64,000 nucleotides of DNA from Paratinospora sagittata (lineage: Eukaryota; Streptophyta; Magnoliopsida; Ranunculales; Menispermaceae): contig CM069599.1 of assembly GCA_035771175.1 (NCBI GenBank), positions 33,141,562 to 33,205,561 on the forward strand. Direction: 5' to 3'. The notes below the pieces were generated by a model. It saw nothing but the letters and a program-made list of their open reading frames with translations, was not told the origin of the DNA and did no database searches. Both the position numbers and the translations under genes were made by a program. This document shows, piece after piece, positions 47,501-64,000 of the stretch (position 1 is the stretch's first letter; the number at the start of each line of letters is the position of its first letter).

Positions 47501-49082
47501 AAATTTATGAATTTTAAAATTCACAATTCAAGTAGGGGGAAAACGATTCAGATTCTTAAATATAAATCTCTATGTTTTTGAATCTTATAGTGAATACTAA
47601 AAAAATTAGTAGTTCTTATGATACATCAATTAATACAATTATATATTAAATTTCACATAGTTGTCAACATTTTGTATTGGAATCAAATTGCTCAGGAGCT
47701 TTCCAACTTGATAAATTATAAGATTCACATACATGATTTGAATCATTTATATATTTATGACTTTACATATGGGCTTTATTTTCTTGTACCATTGACTTTT
47801 GAGTCATCTACGATACACACAAATATCTGCATCATTGCATTAGTGATGGATATTTATTTATCAATAACTCCCCCTATGTTGACCATATTTGTGTACGCAC
47901 GTTTAAACACAATTGCTTCCAAGCCAAATAAAGGAGGATTGCTTTAGGTAGTTGACAGCCAACATAAAACTTTTTCGTATCAACTATGACATGAATCTTC
48001 TTAATCAAATTACACGAAGAGCTAGGACGGTTCAAGTGTTTGCTTAGCTCTTGATAGAGTGGAGTGGAGGAAACGGTTTCACGTATCCCATGTAGTTGGA
48101 AAAAGGCTTAGTTGGGTTGAATATAGTAATTATCATTTCATTACTGCGAAAGTGGTGGATTCATTTAGCAAATTTATATGGTTGGAAAAAGGCTCTGTTG
48201 AGTTGTGTAAATACTACTTCATTATTATCAAAACCAAGTTTGTAAAAACTTTGTAGATATTTCTGTTCGAACTGTAAGATTTGTTGAATATACATGAACG
48301 TGGAATTATGTTTTTGGCATGACTTAAAGAAGACAATAAGTTCATAAGGTTCTCAATTATTGTTATTGTTATTATTTTGAAAAGTATTATCATAAGTAAG
48401 CAATGAGATGTGACCCTTGACCCCAGCTAATTAGCTTATTTATTGTGTGTAAAATCATTGAGTTGTAACTCATCATATTTCTACAAATTTGTAAGATTTT
48501 TTTTTTTTGGGTGTGAAGGTATCTGCAGGCTGTACGAAAGGAAGCTTAAGGAGCTGAATCCATCCATCCAGAACATCACTTATGATATTGCTGATCTTTA
48601 CAATTTCATCGATGGACTTGCTGACATGAGTGCACTAGTGTATGTGTTATTTGTTGTTTATTATTTATTTTTCGATAAGTAATTCATTCTTTGATAGAGT
48701 TCTGTTAAGTTCGCATGCTACTGTTTTACAAAGCTTGTCTCGTTCAAACGGACATAGCATCAGTTTGTTTGGACATTAAAAAAGCAGCATTAAAATGCTC
48801 TGGCCTATTTTTATTTATGAATATATCTCGGGGAAGTTTTTACTTGGATTCATCAAATGAATTCCCCATTTTAAAAATTGCTATGTTTTGCTTTTAGGAT
48901 TTGAAAACTGCTATCTTTTCTTTAATGGGGGCAGAGCTTAGAGAACTGATAGTGCCTTCCACCTTTTTCTGGATTGCAGCTATGATCACTCTATTCAGGC
49001 TTATCTCCCATATGACAGGGAGTGGATTAAGCACCGTACTTATAGTCACCTGAAGAAATTAGCCTATCCCTCTGGGCGTTAA
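44511..49082 (+). CDS. ERH: ENHANCER OF RUDIMENTARY homologue (ERH)
   Basis: Exons 44511-44513 (the ATG alone), 45995-46088, 48519-48639 and 48980-49082 give 106 aa. The sequence MANRHTIILMQTSQNRATRT, then DYESISQAMDGICRLYERKL, then DLYNFIDGLADMSALVY, matches plant ERH closely. ERH is a small, highly conserved nuclear protein linked to RNA processing and decay through partner proteins; a role here is taken from the family. The first intron (1481 nt) starts directly after the start codon. The second (2430 nt) contains several RTE-type LINE 3' ends. Human ERH is 104 aa, so the length is normal. Confidence 0.93.
44814..44927 (+). other. Possible alternative exon encoding a 38-aa basic/transmembrane microprotein
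   Basis: Inside ERH intron 1, after a good acceptor GTACGATTTTCAG, lies a 37-codon open frame. It is in phase with the lone ATG of exon 1 and ends with TAA at 44925-44927. The product would start MGLNPKSQRRRRGRRRPRA and continue with VILVALAILLVFKLF, a basic patch followed by a membrane-like helix. The organised composition and usable splice site make it more than a random ORF, but expression is unproven and I do not recognise the family. Confidence 0.4.
45321..45364 (+). mobile_element. RTE-type LINE 3' end fragment with TTGAG tail
   Basis: GGGAAAAGCCTTAG followed by (TTGAG)n. It is the same 3' end as the longer copy at 46154. Confidence 0.6.
46154..46400 (+). mobile_element. RTE-type LINE 3' fragment with TTGAG tail, in ERH intron 2
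   Basis: The frame reads GRDRPRKVKITWTEIIKKDL and then GTERRKQIHVVDLI before a stop, like the C-terminal end of an RTE-type LINE. It is followed by GGGAAAAGGCTTAG and a (TTGAG)n tail. Confidence 0.7.
46713..46787 (-). mobile_element. RTE-type LINE 3' fragment (minus)
   Basis: The minus strand reads GAGGAAGCAAATTCATGTAG, then GTTGGGAAAATACTTAG and a short TTGAG repeat, matching the 46154-46400 copy. Confidence 0.55.
48040..48205 (+). mobile_element. RTE-type LINE 3' fragments in ERH intron 2
   Basis: A frame VEWRKRFHVSHVV resembles the LINE C-terminus and is followed by GGAAAAAGGCTTAGTTGGGTTG; a second GGAAAAAGGCTCTGTTGAGTTG tail lies at 48183-48205. Confidence 0.5.
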
Positions 49083-50232
49083 TTTGTTTAAAGATATCAT
49101 ATTCCATTTGAGAATGAATATATGGAATACAGAGTACAAGATTGGAGATCAGACTTGTTTGGCTGACATTGCAACTTAATAAGTTTGTCAAAATGAACAT
49201 GATAGTTTCAGTTTCTCTCGCATGCATGTGTAGAACGGCAATGGTGGCGACGCACAGCTTTGTATCAATATCTTCACAGCCAAATGCTTTATTTCATTGT
49301 TCCGAGCTTATTATATTCATGCTGAAGGGTCTGTGGGAGACTGTAAACTATGTCGTAGAGCGTGTAACATTGTAAAATTCACCCCTAACTTTGTTCCAGA
49401 TACTTGGTATCCTGAGGTTTTAAGAATATGATATTTCAAAATCTGCTATGTATGCTTTCAGAATCTGATGCTTGGTTTTGGCTTTTGATAGATGTGTTGG
49501 CCTGTATAGGTATATTCATTCATAAGATGCTTCATGCACTTGATTACAAAGCACAACCATATGCATTGACTTAGATTTGCAGGAATATCACATTATTTTC
49601 TAATCTCTGCAATACAAAGACCCTTTTTTTCTTTTACAAGCCTAAGATTTGCCCTATTATCATGTATATGTATGTGTTTAATTTTCTTCAACAATAGTGT
49701 ATGATGAACTTGTATTAGTAACATGTCCCAATTATTGGGTATTACAAGCATCTCCCTCTCTTCGCTCATGTTCTTTTTAAAAGTACTGCATATTGTAGAT
49801 TGTAATATAAACCTGTGTTGAGTTGTTTTGCTCAAGCATTAAATCATTATTTTGAAATATTTGATGAACTTGTTTTTGGTAGGTTTATCTAATGAGCATT
49901 ATTTTGGGTCAGGGTTTCAAAACTTTGACTCTATCACTTGCCAAAATATTAACTATAATAATAATTGAGAAGAAATTGAACCTACTGTCTTCTTCAAGCT
50001 ACGCCCAAAAATAACTCCATGGTCATGTACATTTAACTTTTCTTAAACTTCTAACAGAAATCTATAAAATCCTTTGCAAACTCAACAATATTTTTGATAA
50101 TAATAAAATGGTAATTATTGTCACAATAATTAAAATATTTCCACTCAATATATTTCTAGGCTGACTGAAAATTATTCTCTAAAACCACAGTCAAGTGAAC
50201 GACATTCCCTAAACATTAAGAGTTGCTGAACC
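49083..50232. other. Convergent intergenic region
   Basis: It holds the 3'UTRs of ERH (plus) and carboxypeptidase copy A (minus). Nothing else was recognised. Confidence 0.5.
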
Positions 50233-53611
<3,379 letters not shown>

Positions 53612-53906
53612 CTTTTATTTTTTCAATAAAAAATTTGGTCTCTCTTAATTTGAATAAAATCTGGTCTGAAAATCACCTTGTGAGTCTCACCATTCTCATC
53701 AACAGAACAAAGTTTCATTAATGGAAGCTCTCTTCTTTGTCTAACTCTTGTACCCAACAGATCATTCTTGATAATAACTAGATTGAATTGCCCAGTGTCA
53801 ACTTTGGAGTCAAGACAACACAACAGATAATTAAGAATCACTACTACTTGTCTTTCTGGTCTGGACATGTGCAATTGTTTTATTGTTTTTTTAACTTTTT
53901 ATTATT
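53612..53906. other. Upstream region of carboxypeptidase copy A
   Basis: A minus-strand open frame of 83 codons spans 53623-53874 but has no recognised domain. The promoter presumably lies here. Confidence 0.35.
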
Positions 53907-54180
53907 TCTTTCATAAAGTTGGCCGGCTTCCAATTATTTATTATGCCTATGGTCTCAAGTCTATTTATTATGAAGCCGGGGGAGAGAATCGCGGTGCCAA
54001 ACCTAGAATGCCATTCGATCCATAATCTGGTAGAGAAAGAACACAAAAAGAAAAGGTGATGAGTAGATTCAGCATCCTCCATACATAGTGGACAGCAGTT
54101 ACGAAGGAGATAAAAGTTAGGTAGTCTTCTCTGAATAACATCACCAGTGTTAAGCCTATTAAGAACCTTTGATATTAGTT
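53907..54180 (-). mobile_element. LINE fragment with reverse-transcriptase zinc-binding region
   Basis: The minus strand encodes LNTGDVIQRRLPNFYLLRN and then CPLCMEDAESTHHLFFLCSF, followed by STRLWIEW. This is the C-terminal zinc-binding segment of a LINE, related to the copy at 7486-8570 (HLFFRCAFSMRLWSEW). It is an isolated fragment. Confidence 0.75.
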
Positions 54181-54853
54181 ATACCTTTGATGCACGTACT
54201 ACTTTGTGTAATAAATTATCTGATAAGCATGCAGGTGTGGTTACACACATTTTTTTCCATAGTTAAAAAAGTATTTTCAATTCAAAAATATTGATATATA
54301 TAGTCATTTTATCATTTAATAAAGCCAAGCCCTTTGCCTACTTAACACTGATTACGTTGTTTTAAACTGACGTGCAGTTAATAGGCAAATGCTAGCTGAT
54401 GTATTTACAGTAGCAATAGTTATGTTAGCAGTTTGTAAGTTAGTTATCTTTAGTTGTGTAACTACTGATTGTAGTTGGTGTTAGTTGTGCCAGGTCATCA
54501 TCAGCTGCATAAATAAATATCAACTCTATTTATGAAATGCAAGTCTTCTCTCAGAACATATTCTTCCAGAGGTCTCTGATCTATCTCTGGTTCTCTATTT
54601 ATGGTTTCTTGATCTTGTTTCTCAGTTTTCTGATTGCAAACGCTGTTGTATCCTTCAAATCTTGACAAACTAGGCGTATCAGTAGTAGATTGATGTTTCA
54701 TATTAATTAGTTCAATATTAGTCTATAAAACATCTATGAAATAATACATTTCAAAGAAATCAAGCTTCATTCTTATTCAAATACAATTGATCAAAATCAA
54801 CTGAATGATGCCTATATACTTGGTAATTATTTCAATCATCACTGAACAAAACC
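54181..54853. other. Spacer between the two carboxypeptidase genes
   Basis: AT-rich spacer and 3'UTR of carboxypeptidase copy B. No gene seen. Confidence 0.45.
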
Positions 54854-58528
<3,675 letters not shown>

Positions 58529-58601
58529 CTTTCCCAAAACTTTTTTTCTTTTCTTTTTTTGAGTTTCCAAGCACTTGGAGCATCTGGGCATTCAGCAGAT
58601 G

Positions 58602-58608
58602 TTATATA
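58602..58608 (-). promoter_or_regulatory. TATA box of carboxypeptidase copy B
   Basis: TATATAA on the minus strand, 74 bp upstream of the ATG, at a suitable distance for a short leader. Confidence 0.5.
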
Positions 58609-58929
58609 CATTAAAAGTTGATAAAGGTTGAAGACTTGGAAAGTTGACAAGTCTCATATCAAACGCATGGATCTTTTGTCAAATTTTCAATCTTCTTTCA
58701 TGAGGATCTTTTTCTTCAGATTCTTGCTCATTAAGGTCGAAAAAAAACTCAGTTTCAAGGCCCCCCCTGGAATTTTGCTTGCAAGCTTCCTTAGAGTCTG
58801 TGTTGTTGTTTACCATAATACTCCATGTCTCCATTGTGTGCCACATCACAGGAAATCCCCTGGTCAGCTGAACATTTATTCAAACATTGAAGGTGTTTTT
58901 GTCCAAACATGTAGTTTTTAAGCATACCG

Positions 58930-60530
58930 ATTTGACATGCACACTTTTTCCATCTTGCCCAAACTCATTAATGTGGCCCTAACTCTTCTTGATTCAGACT
59001 ATTCAATTAAAGACTAAAAGATAGCAGAGTTGACTAAAAAGTTATATAATTTATATTTAATTCAAGACTATTAAATTAATATATCAAGATAATTACAATG
59101 TCTTTTTATAAGAAACTTATGTTATAAAAAAAGAAAAAAAATCTATGATTTATCTTTTGGCTCTATGGTATTAATGGAGTAGAGAGTTATTAGGGTCGTT
59201 TGGCTGATGGTTTTTGCAAACTATTTTTAAAATAAAAGCGGTTTTTAAAAATGTTTAGGAACTTCTGCTTTTAGACCAATCTCCAACAATATATGTTGTT
59301 CTGTGATTTTTTGAATAAGCCAAGCCATACCAACTATTCTTAAAAATGTTTTTGGGAAATGCTTCTTAGAAAAATATTTTTGTAAAATTTGTATTAAAGG
59401 AAGACATTGAGGTCCAATTTCCTAAAAGCTAAAAGACCAGCGTTGTTCATTATAATCAAAATGTGATGAAGGTGGTTGTGGGCCTTGGTTTGAAAATTGG
59501 CAGAAATATTCATAACTTGGCAGGGACAACATAGCTCAGTTGGGCTCTAGAGCTTTCATACATACATATAGACTTTATTATAAATTTAAGCATACGCATT
59601 TAACATGCACCCTTTTTCCCATCTTGCCCAAACTCACAATTTTCCAAAATGTGGCCTAACTTATGTTGATTAAGACTATTCAATTAAAAACTAAAAGATA
59701 GTAGGGTTGATCAATAGGTGGTAGCAGTTGGTGGAGAAACTGCGGTTGAGATTCAAGTTTTAAGTTCGAGCTTAGTCGTGCCTCATTCATCAGCCCTTGT
59801 TAGGAGGGCAAACCTAAACGTTTCTGTCATGTTCGAATATAAAATGATTAGTCTCGTCTTAAAAAAAAGATGCACCTCCTAAGTGCCTAAAAATTGATAA
59901 TTAAAAAAAAAAAAAAAGATGGTAGAGTTGGCTAAAAAAGTTCTATATTTTTATTTAATTCAAGACCTTATTAAATTAACATATCAAGATAATTACAATG
60001 TCGTTTTATAAGAAACTTAAACGGATCGCCTCGCCTCTGCTATGCTTGAGTATGGGAGGAATAGTCTCGTCCAAAGAAAACAAGGACACTACCCTGATGC
60101 AGAAAAATCAGTAATCAAAAAAATAAAAATAAAAAGATAATAGAGTTGGCTAAAAAGTCCTGTATTTTTATTTAATTCAAGACCACATTAAATTAACATA
60201 TCAAGATAATTACAATGTCTCTTTATAAGAAACTTATGTTAAAAAAAAAAAAAAAAAAAATCTCCGTGTAGAGAGTTACTAGGCTTGTTTTGGTTTAGGG
60301 TTTGCAAAATATATTTGAAATAAAAGCAATTTTTAAAAGTGTTTGCCAAGCTCTAAGTTTAAACCAAAGTACCAACTCGGGCAAAAAAATTAATAATAAT
60401 TTTTCTACTTTTTAAATAAGCTCAGAGATACCAATTATTCTCAAAAATGTTTTTGAGAAGCGTTTCTTGACAAAGTAATTGTGCAAAATTTATATATTAA
60501 GAACTTGTTTGGTGTGCAAAATGTGATAAA
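58930..60530. repeat. Locally duplicated AT-rich segments
   Basis: A segment of about 90-100 bp (GGCTAAAAAG, then TTTAATTCAAGAC and AGATAATTACAATGTC) occurs three times, near 59030-59115, 59928-60020 and 60145-60240. A second phrase (TTTTTCCATCTTGCCCAAACTC through GACTATTCAATTAAA) occurs near 58940-59010 and 59608-59685. A third (TTTAAAATAAAAGCGGTTTTTAAAA-like) occurs near 59225 and 60315. It looks like stepwise local duplication. Confidence 0.65.
59695..59870 (+). mobile_element. Possible SINE relic
   Basis: GGTGGTAGCAGTTGGTGGAG, then TTTTAAGTTCGAGCTTAG, suggest degenerate A- and B-boxes; weak. Confidence 0.3.
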
Positions 60531-62060
60531 TTTTTTTTTATAGAATTGAATTGAATAGAATGGAATAGAATTAAAAATAGAGTAATGATATGTTTAAGAT
60601 TGAAACAAAAAAGTAATTAAATTAAAAAAAAGGTTAAATTACAAAAATAAATAAATAAAAACAATCTGGTTTGTCTCGAAACCAGAAAATATGGTAGATT
60701 AGAAAATCTTCAAGAAGAAGAGGAAGAAGAAGCTGGAGTGAACACGAGTTGCAGCAAAAAAAAAGTTGAGGAAGATAAAACAATCCCATCCCATCTCACC
60801 TTTAAACATAGAATTGAGACTAAAAATAGTCCAATCTCATTCAATCTCATGCTCTAAACGAAGACATTGAGATCCAATTTCCTAAAAGACGGAAGAGAAG
60901 CTAATTAATTAAATGAAAAATATTAATATATAATTTTTTAATAATTAATTTAAGAAAGTCAATAATAATAATTATGTCAATTAACATAATTAAAATGTTA
61001 ATTTTGAATTAAAAAACAATATTATTCAATAATAATTCAGAAATTATTAAGATTATACCAAAACTCTCTAAAACGGTCCCTAAAAAAATTACCTGGAAAG
61101 GAATATATAAAATACATGACATGATTATTTAGAACATATACTTAATTCTTTTTTTTATTATATATATAAACCTCTTCGAAGAAAAATTCATTTATGTGTC
61201 CCTCTCAAATACTGTCATGATGGGAGAATTGAAGAACTCGAACGTTCAAATTTGACGGTGAGACTTTTTTTTATTTTATTTTATTTTTAATTTGAATTGA
61301 AAACTGAATTGAAGAAAGAATGAATTAAATATTTTAAATTTGGCAAGTTAGAAAATAGCGTCGACCAAAACTCAATAAAATAATTTATTTTTAGTTTTTT
61401 GAAAAAGGATTTCTACAAACATAGGTAATGAGATTTGTGATGTTGGCAACATTGTAAAAGGGAGAAACCCTAAATTTATAAGAATAAGGGAAGAAGAAAG
61501 TGAGGAGGAAAGAAGAGAAATCCAGCTCGATCAATATATTAGTTAAGCAAACACATGTATAATAGAAATCGTAAAATAGCAATCACGGGATTTATGATCA
61601 AAATAACTAAAATTATTTAAAAATATAGATAAGGGCAATTACGAGTAAAATTTAGAACATAAATTGACAAATTGAAGAATTTTTTTTTAAAAAATGCCTA
61701 AAAAGTGAGAGCAGGCTCATTGCACCTCCCTTTTTTCTCTCTACACCAATAAAATGAAATTTTTTTTATTATTAAAATTACTTCTTTCCCATATAACTTT
61801 TTTTAAAATAACTTTTATATCCAAAATTTTCTCTCGAAAAAAACCCTAAAAGCCTCCGTATTTCTTACTTTATCTTTCTCATTTAGAAATTCTAAAATCT
61901 TGATCACAAGAACCTAATTAATATGAGGTTTTTTATTCAAAAGATAATATTTTCTTTATTATTTTTTATGATTCATGAATAGTTAAAAAATAGCATTAAG
62001 ATTGTTATTTATTTCGTCAAAGAGTTCAAGAAGCCTTGTTCCACCATAGAACGAGTTCAA

Positions 62061-62475
62061 GTGAAGGTTTTATTGAACAATACTAAATTAAACAATTTTT
62101 TTTTTTTTTTGTGTGTCAAGACACGATTTAAATTCAAGTAAAGGTTTTAATAAATAGTATCAAATTGAACTTTTTTTTTTTTTGTCAAAAAATGATTTGA
62201 ATTCAAGTTAAGGTTTTATTGAACAGTGTAAAATTGAACCTTTTCTTTTTTTTTTTGTCAAGAAACGATTTAAATTCAATGGAGGTTTATTGAACAATTT
62301 TTTTGTTAAGAAACGATTGTAATTGTGAAGGTTTTATTGAACAAATTGATTAAGGTTTTTTTTTTTTTTTTGAGAAACGATTTGAATTGTGAAGGTTCTA
62401 TTTAACAATGTCAAACTAAACGATTTTTTCTTTTTTTTTTGGTCAAGAAACAATTTAAATTTAGTGAAGGTTTAA
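62061..62475. repeat. Degenerate tandem array, about six units of 55-75 bp
   Basis: The repeating theme is GTGAAGGTTTTATTGAACAA, a short AAATTGAAC part, a T-run, then GTCAAGAAACGATTTAAATT. Units differ by substitutions and by T-run length. Confidence 0.75.
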
Positions 62476-63199
62476 ATCCATTGTAGCATTACTCATTTTT
62501 CCATCAATATGGGTCAATTCGTTATAATAACCTAATGAATGAAATGTTTGTCTTGTAAGTTGAAATAAGCGATCAAAGCAATGAAGTTGGACCACAATAT
62601 ATGATAGATTACACTGTTTTGTTCGAAACAAAAAATATTTTTAAGAGTAAAGATGATTTAATTGAATAGACGAGAGATACAAGAAAAATATATGGTATGA
62701 TTATTGTTATCAAGAAATCAGACAGTGGAAGTAGTGGTGGAAAGCCGTGGATATTGTTTGCTTGTGAAAGAAGTGATTTTTATGCTCAAGTTTTTGTTGA
62801 AGTTATAATTATAGATTGCATTTGACCCTTTCTTTTATTATTATTATTATAGGTCTTCATCACACCTGGGTCACCAATACCACCTATTGGATACATGTGG
62901 CATAAATTTTGTTATTTATGTGCTCGTGGTTGGAAAAAAGCATACAAGAATCGCATCATCAATTTAAATCTTTGGTTGGTTCTACAATGGCAACACAAAA
63001 AACTTTGTCCTTAGATATGACTGTTAGTGGAAACATTTGTAAAATTTTAAATAAAGCTTTTTTTTGTTTATCTTTTCAATTTAACTCTTTAGTTAGTCTT
63101 ACTGTGTTTGTTTGATTATAAATATTTTTTGGTTATACATTATTATTGAATATCACATGTTTTATTGCACAGAATTTAAGGCATTTAAAATATAAAAAA

Positions 63200-63203
<4 letters not shown>

Positions 63204-63240
<37 letters not shown>
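63204..63240. repeat. (AT)n microsatellite
   Basis: An uninterrupted AT run of about 17 units. Confidence 0.9.
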
Positions 63241-63241
<1 letters not shown>

Positions 63242-64000
63242 AAAATTGATAACTTTGAGGATTAGTGAAAAAATATCTTATTAAAATATATTTTTTTTGA
63301 AAAATATTCAATAATAAAAAACTCAGACTGAGCACGTTTTCTTTTAAATAAAAATTAAAAATTAAAAGAATAAAAATCTCAAGTTTTTTATTTTTACAAA
63401 TTAAATTGTTTAAATATTTCTAAAGTTAAAAAATAAACAGTTTCTAATTTACTACTTTTGTTCTTTGGTTAGATTTTAATTGAAACTGGACTCGAAAGTG
63501 ACGGTGATTGTATTTATGTTAAAAAGTTTTGTACTGTGAGTATATTTATTGATTTTGGTTCTTATATGACATTGTATTAATATGAAATGTTTAAATGTAG
63601 GCATGCTACCTATATAAATGCATTATATTTTATTGATCTTTCATAAAAGATTTTGGCATTGGAGTATGCAAGACGTGCAAAGGCAGATCGCATATGATAT
63701 TATTTCATTAGGAATTAGTTCCAGATGAGTGTTATACATAACCTCATTGTCAGTAGGACTGTCCTAACAATGATTCTAGATCCTTGAAATGATTGTGAAT
63801 TGGATAATGGGAAGACGTGACTACCTTGTAACGACCATACAAGGATTAAAATTGCTCGATTACCTTGAAGGGGGGAGATTGTGGATTTCGATGAAAATTC
63901 TGCATTGTTTTATTGCACGAGCATAAACTTTATATTGCTGGCATGTATGTTATCTTTGTTGAATAATGCATGTATGTTTCATAAATATTTTGAATGACTT

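Larger units (their letters stand above)
58612..64000. other. Long gene-free region
   Basis: No gene seen on either strand. It is AT-rich and contains duplicated segments, a tandem array, a SINE-like piece and (TA)n microsatellites, listed separately where supported. Confidence 0.55.

Noticed and set aside
47618..47947. 109-codon ORF in ERH intron 2
   Set aside because: AT-rich chance frame; no similarity that I know.
53623..53874. 83-codon minus ORF just upstream of carboxypeptidase copy A
   Set aside because: Looks moderately protein-like but has no recognised motif and lies in the likely promoter and leader; not called as a gene.
61391..61582. Short ORF at the right side
   Set aside because: Low-complexity AT-rich sequence.

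Overview
The window is nuclear DNA from a flowering plant, most likely a dicot. It is AT-rich, its genes have many introns with GT..AG ends, and the gene families, Copia retrotransposon, LINE relics and small inverted-repeat elements are all typical of plants. I cannot name the species. All exon boundaries were read by hand from splice sites, reading phase and recalled family sequences; no search was run.

Layout. (1) 125-2496, minus: a plastid-targeted FAD oxidoreductase of the PDE327 type, running off the left edge. It is divergent from (2) 2815-4770, plus: a chloroplast-type glutathione peroxidase of 241 aa. (3) 5729-7327 (5'UTR probably to about 10.7 kb), minus: a 102-aa elongin-B-like ubiquitin-fold protein. 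Its upstream region carries a 5'-truncated LINE with target-site repeats and a degraded DNA transposon. (4) 11888-14738, plus: a calcineurin-B-like EF-hand protein of 175 aa. A 2139-bp block holding its last two exons is repeated in tandem at 15001-17139 with no difference that I could find. (5) 20248-21864, plus: a myosin-binding (GTD-binding domain) coiled-coil protein of 482 aa. (6) 22803-26236 and 37078-40754, both minus: two tandem LRR receptor kinases of the At2g24130 type. Between them sit a complete but inactivated Ty1/Copia element (28136-33475, two 565-bp LTRs, AAAAT target repeats) and several MITEs. (7) 44511-49082, plus: an ENHANCER OF RUDIMENTARY homologue whose first exon codes only for ATG. 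The first intron hides a 37-codon frame that this ATG could also be spliced to. (8) 50233-53611 and 54854-58528, both minus: two tandem serine carboxypeptidase-like genes (479 and 464 aa) in which the Asn of the WLNGG motif is replaced by Gln and Glu. (9) 58.6-64 kb: no gene seen; AT-rich, with local duplications, a tandem repeat array and microsatellites.

There is no operon-like pathway. The receptor kinase pair and the carboxypeptidase pair look like ordinary tandem family expansions, while the FAD enzyme, peroxidase, elongin-B, calcineurin-B-like and ERH genes look like single-copy housekeeping genes. The points most worth a second look are the possible microprotein exon in the ERH gene, the apparently identical tandem duplication with a templated junction, and the altered active-site motifs of the carboxypeptidase pair.
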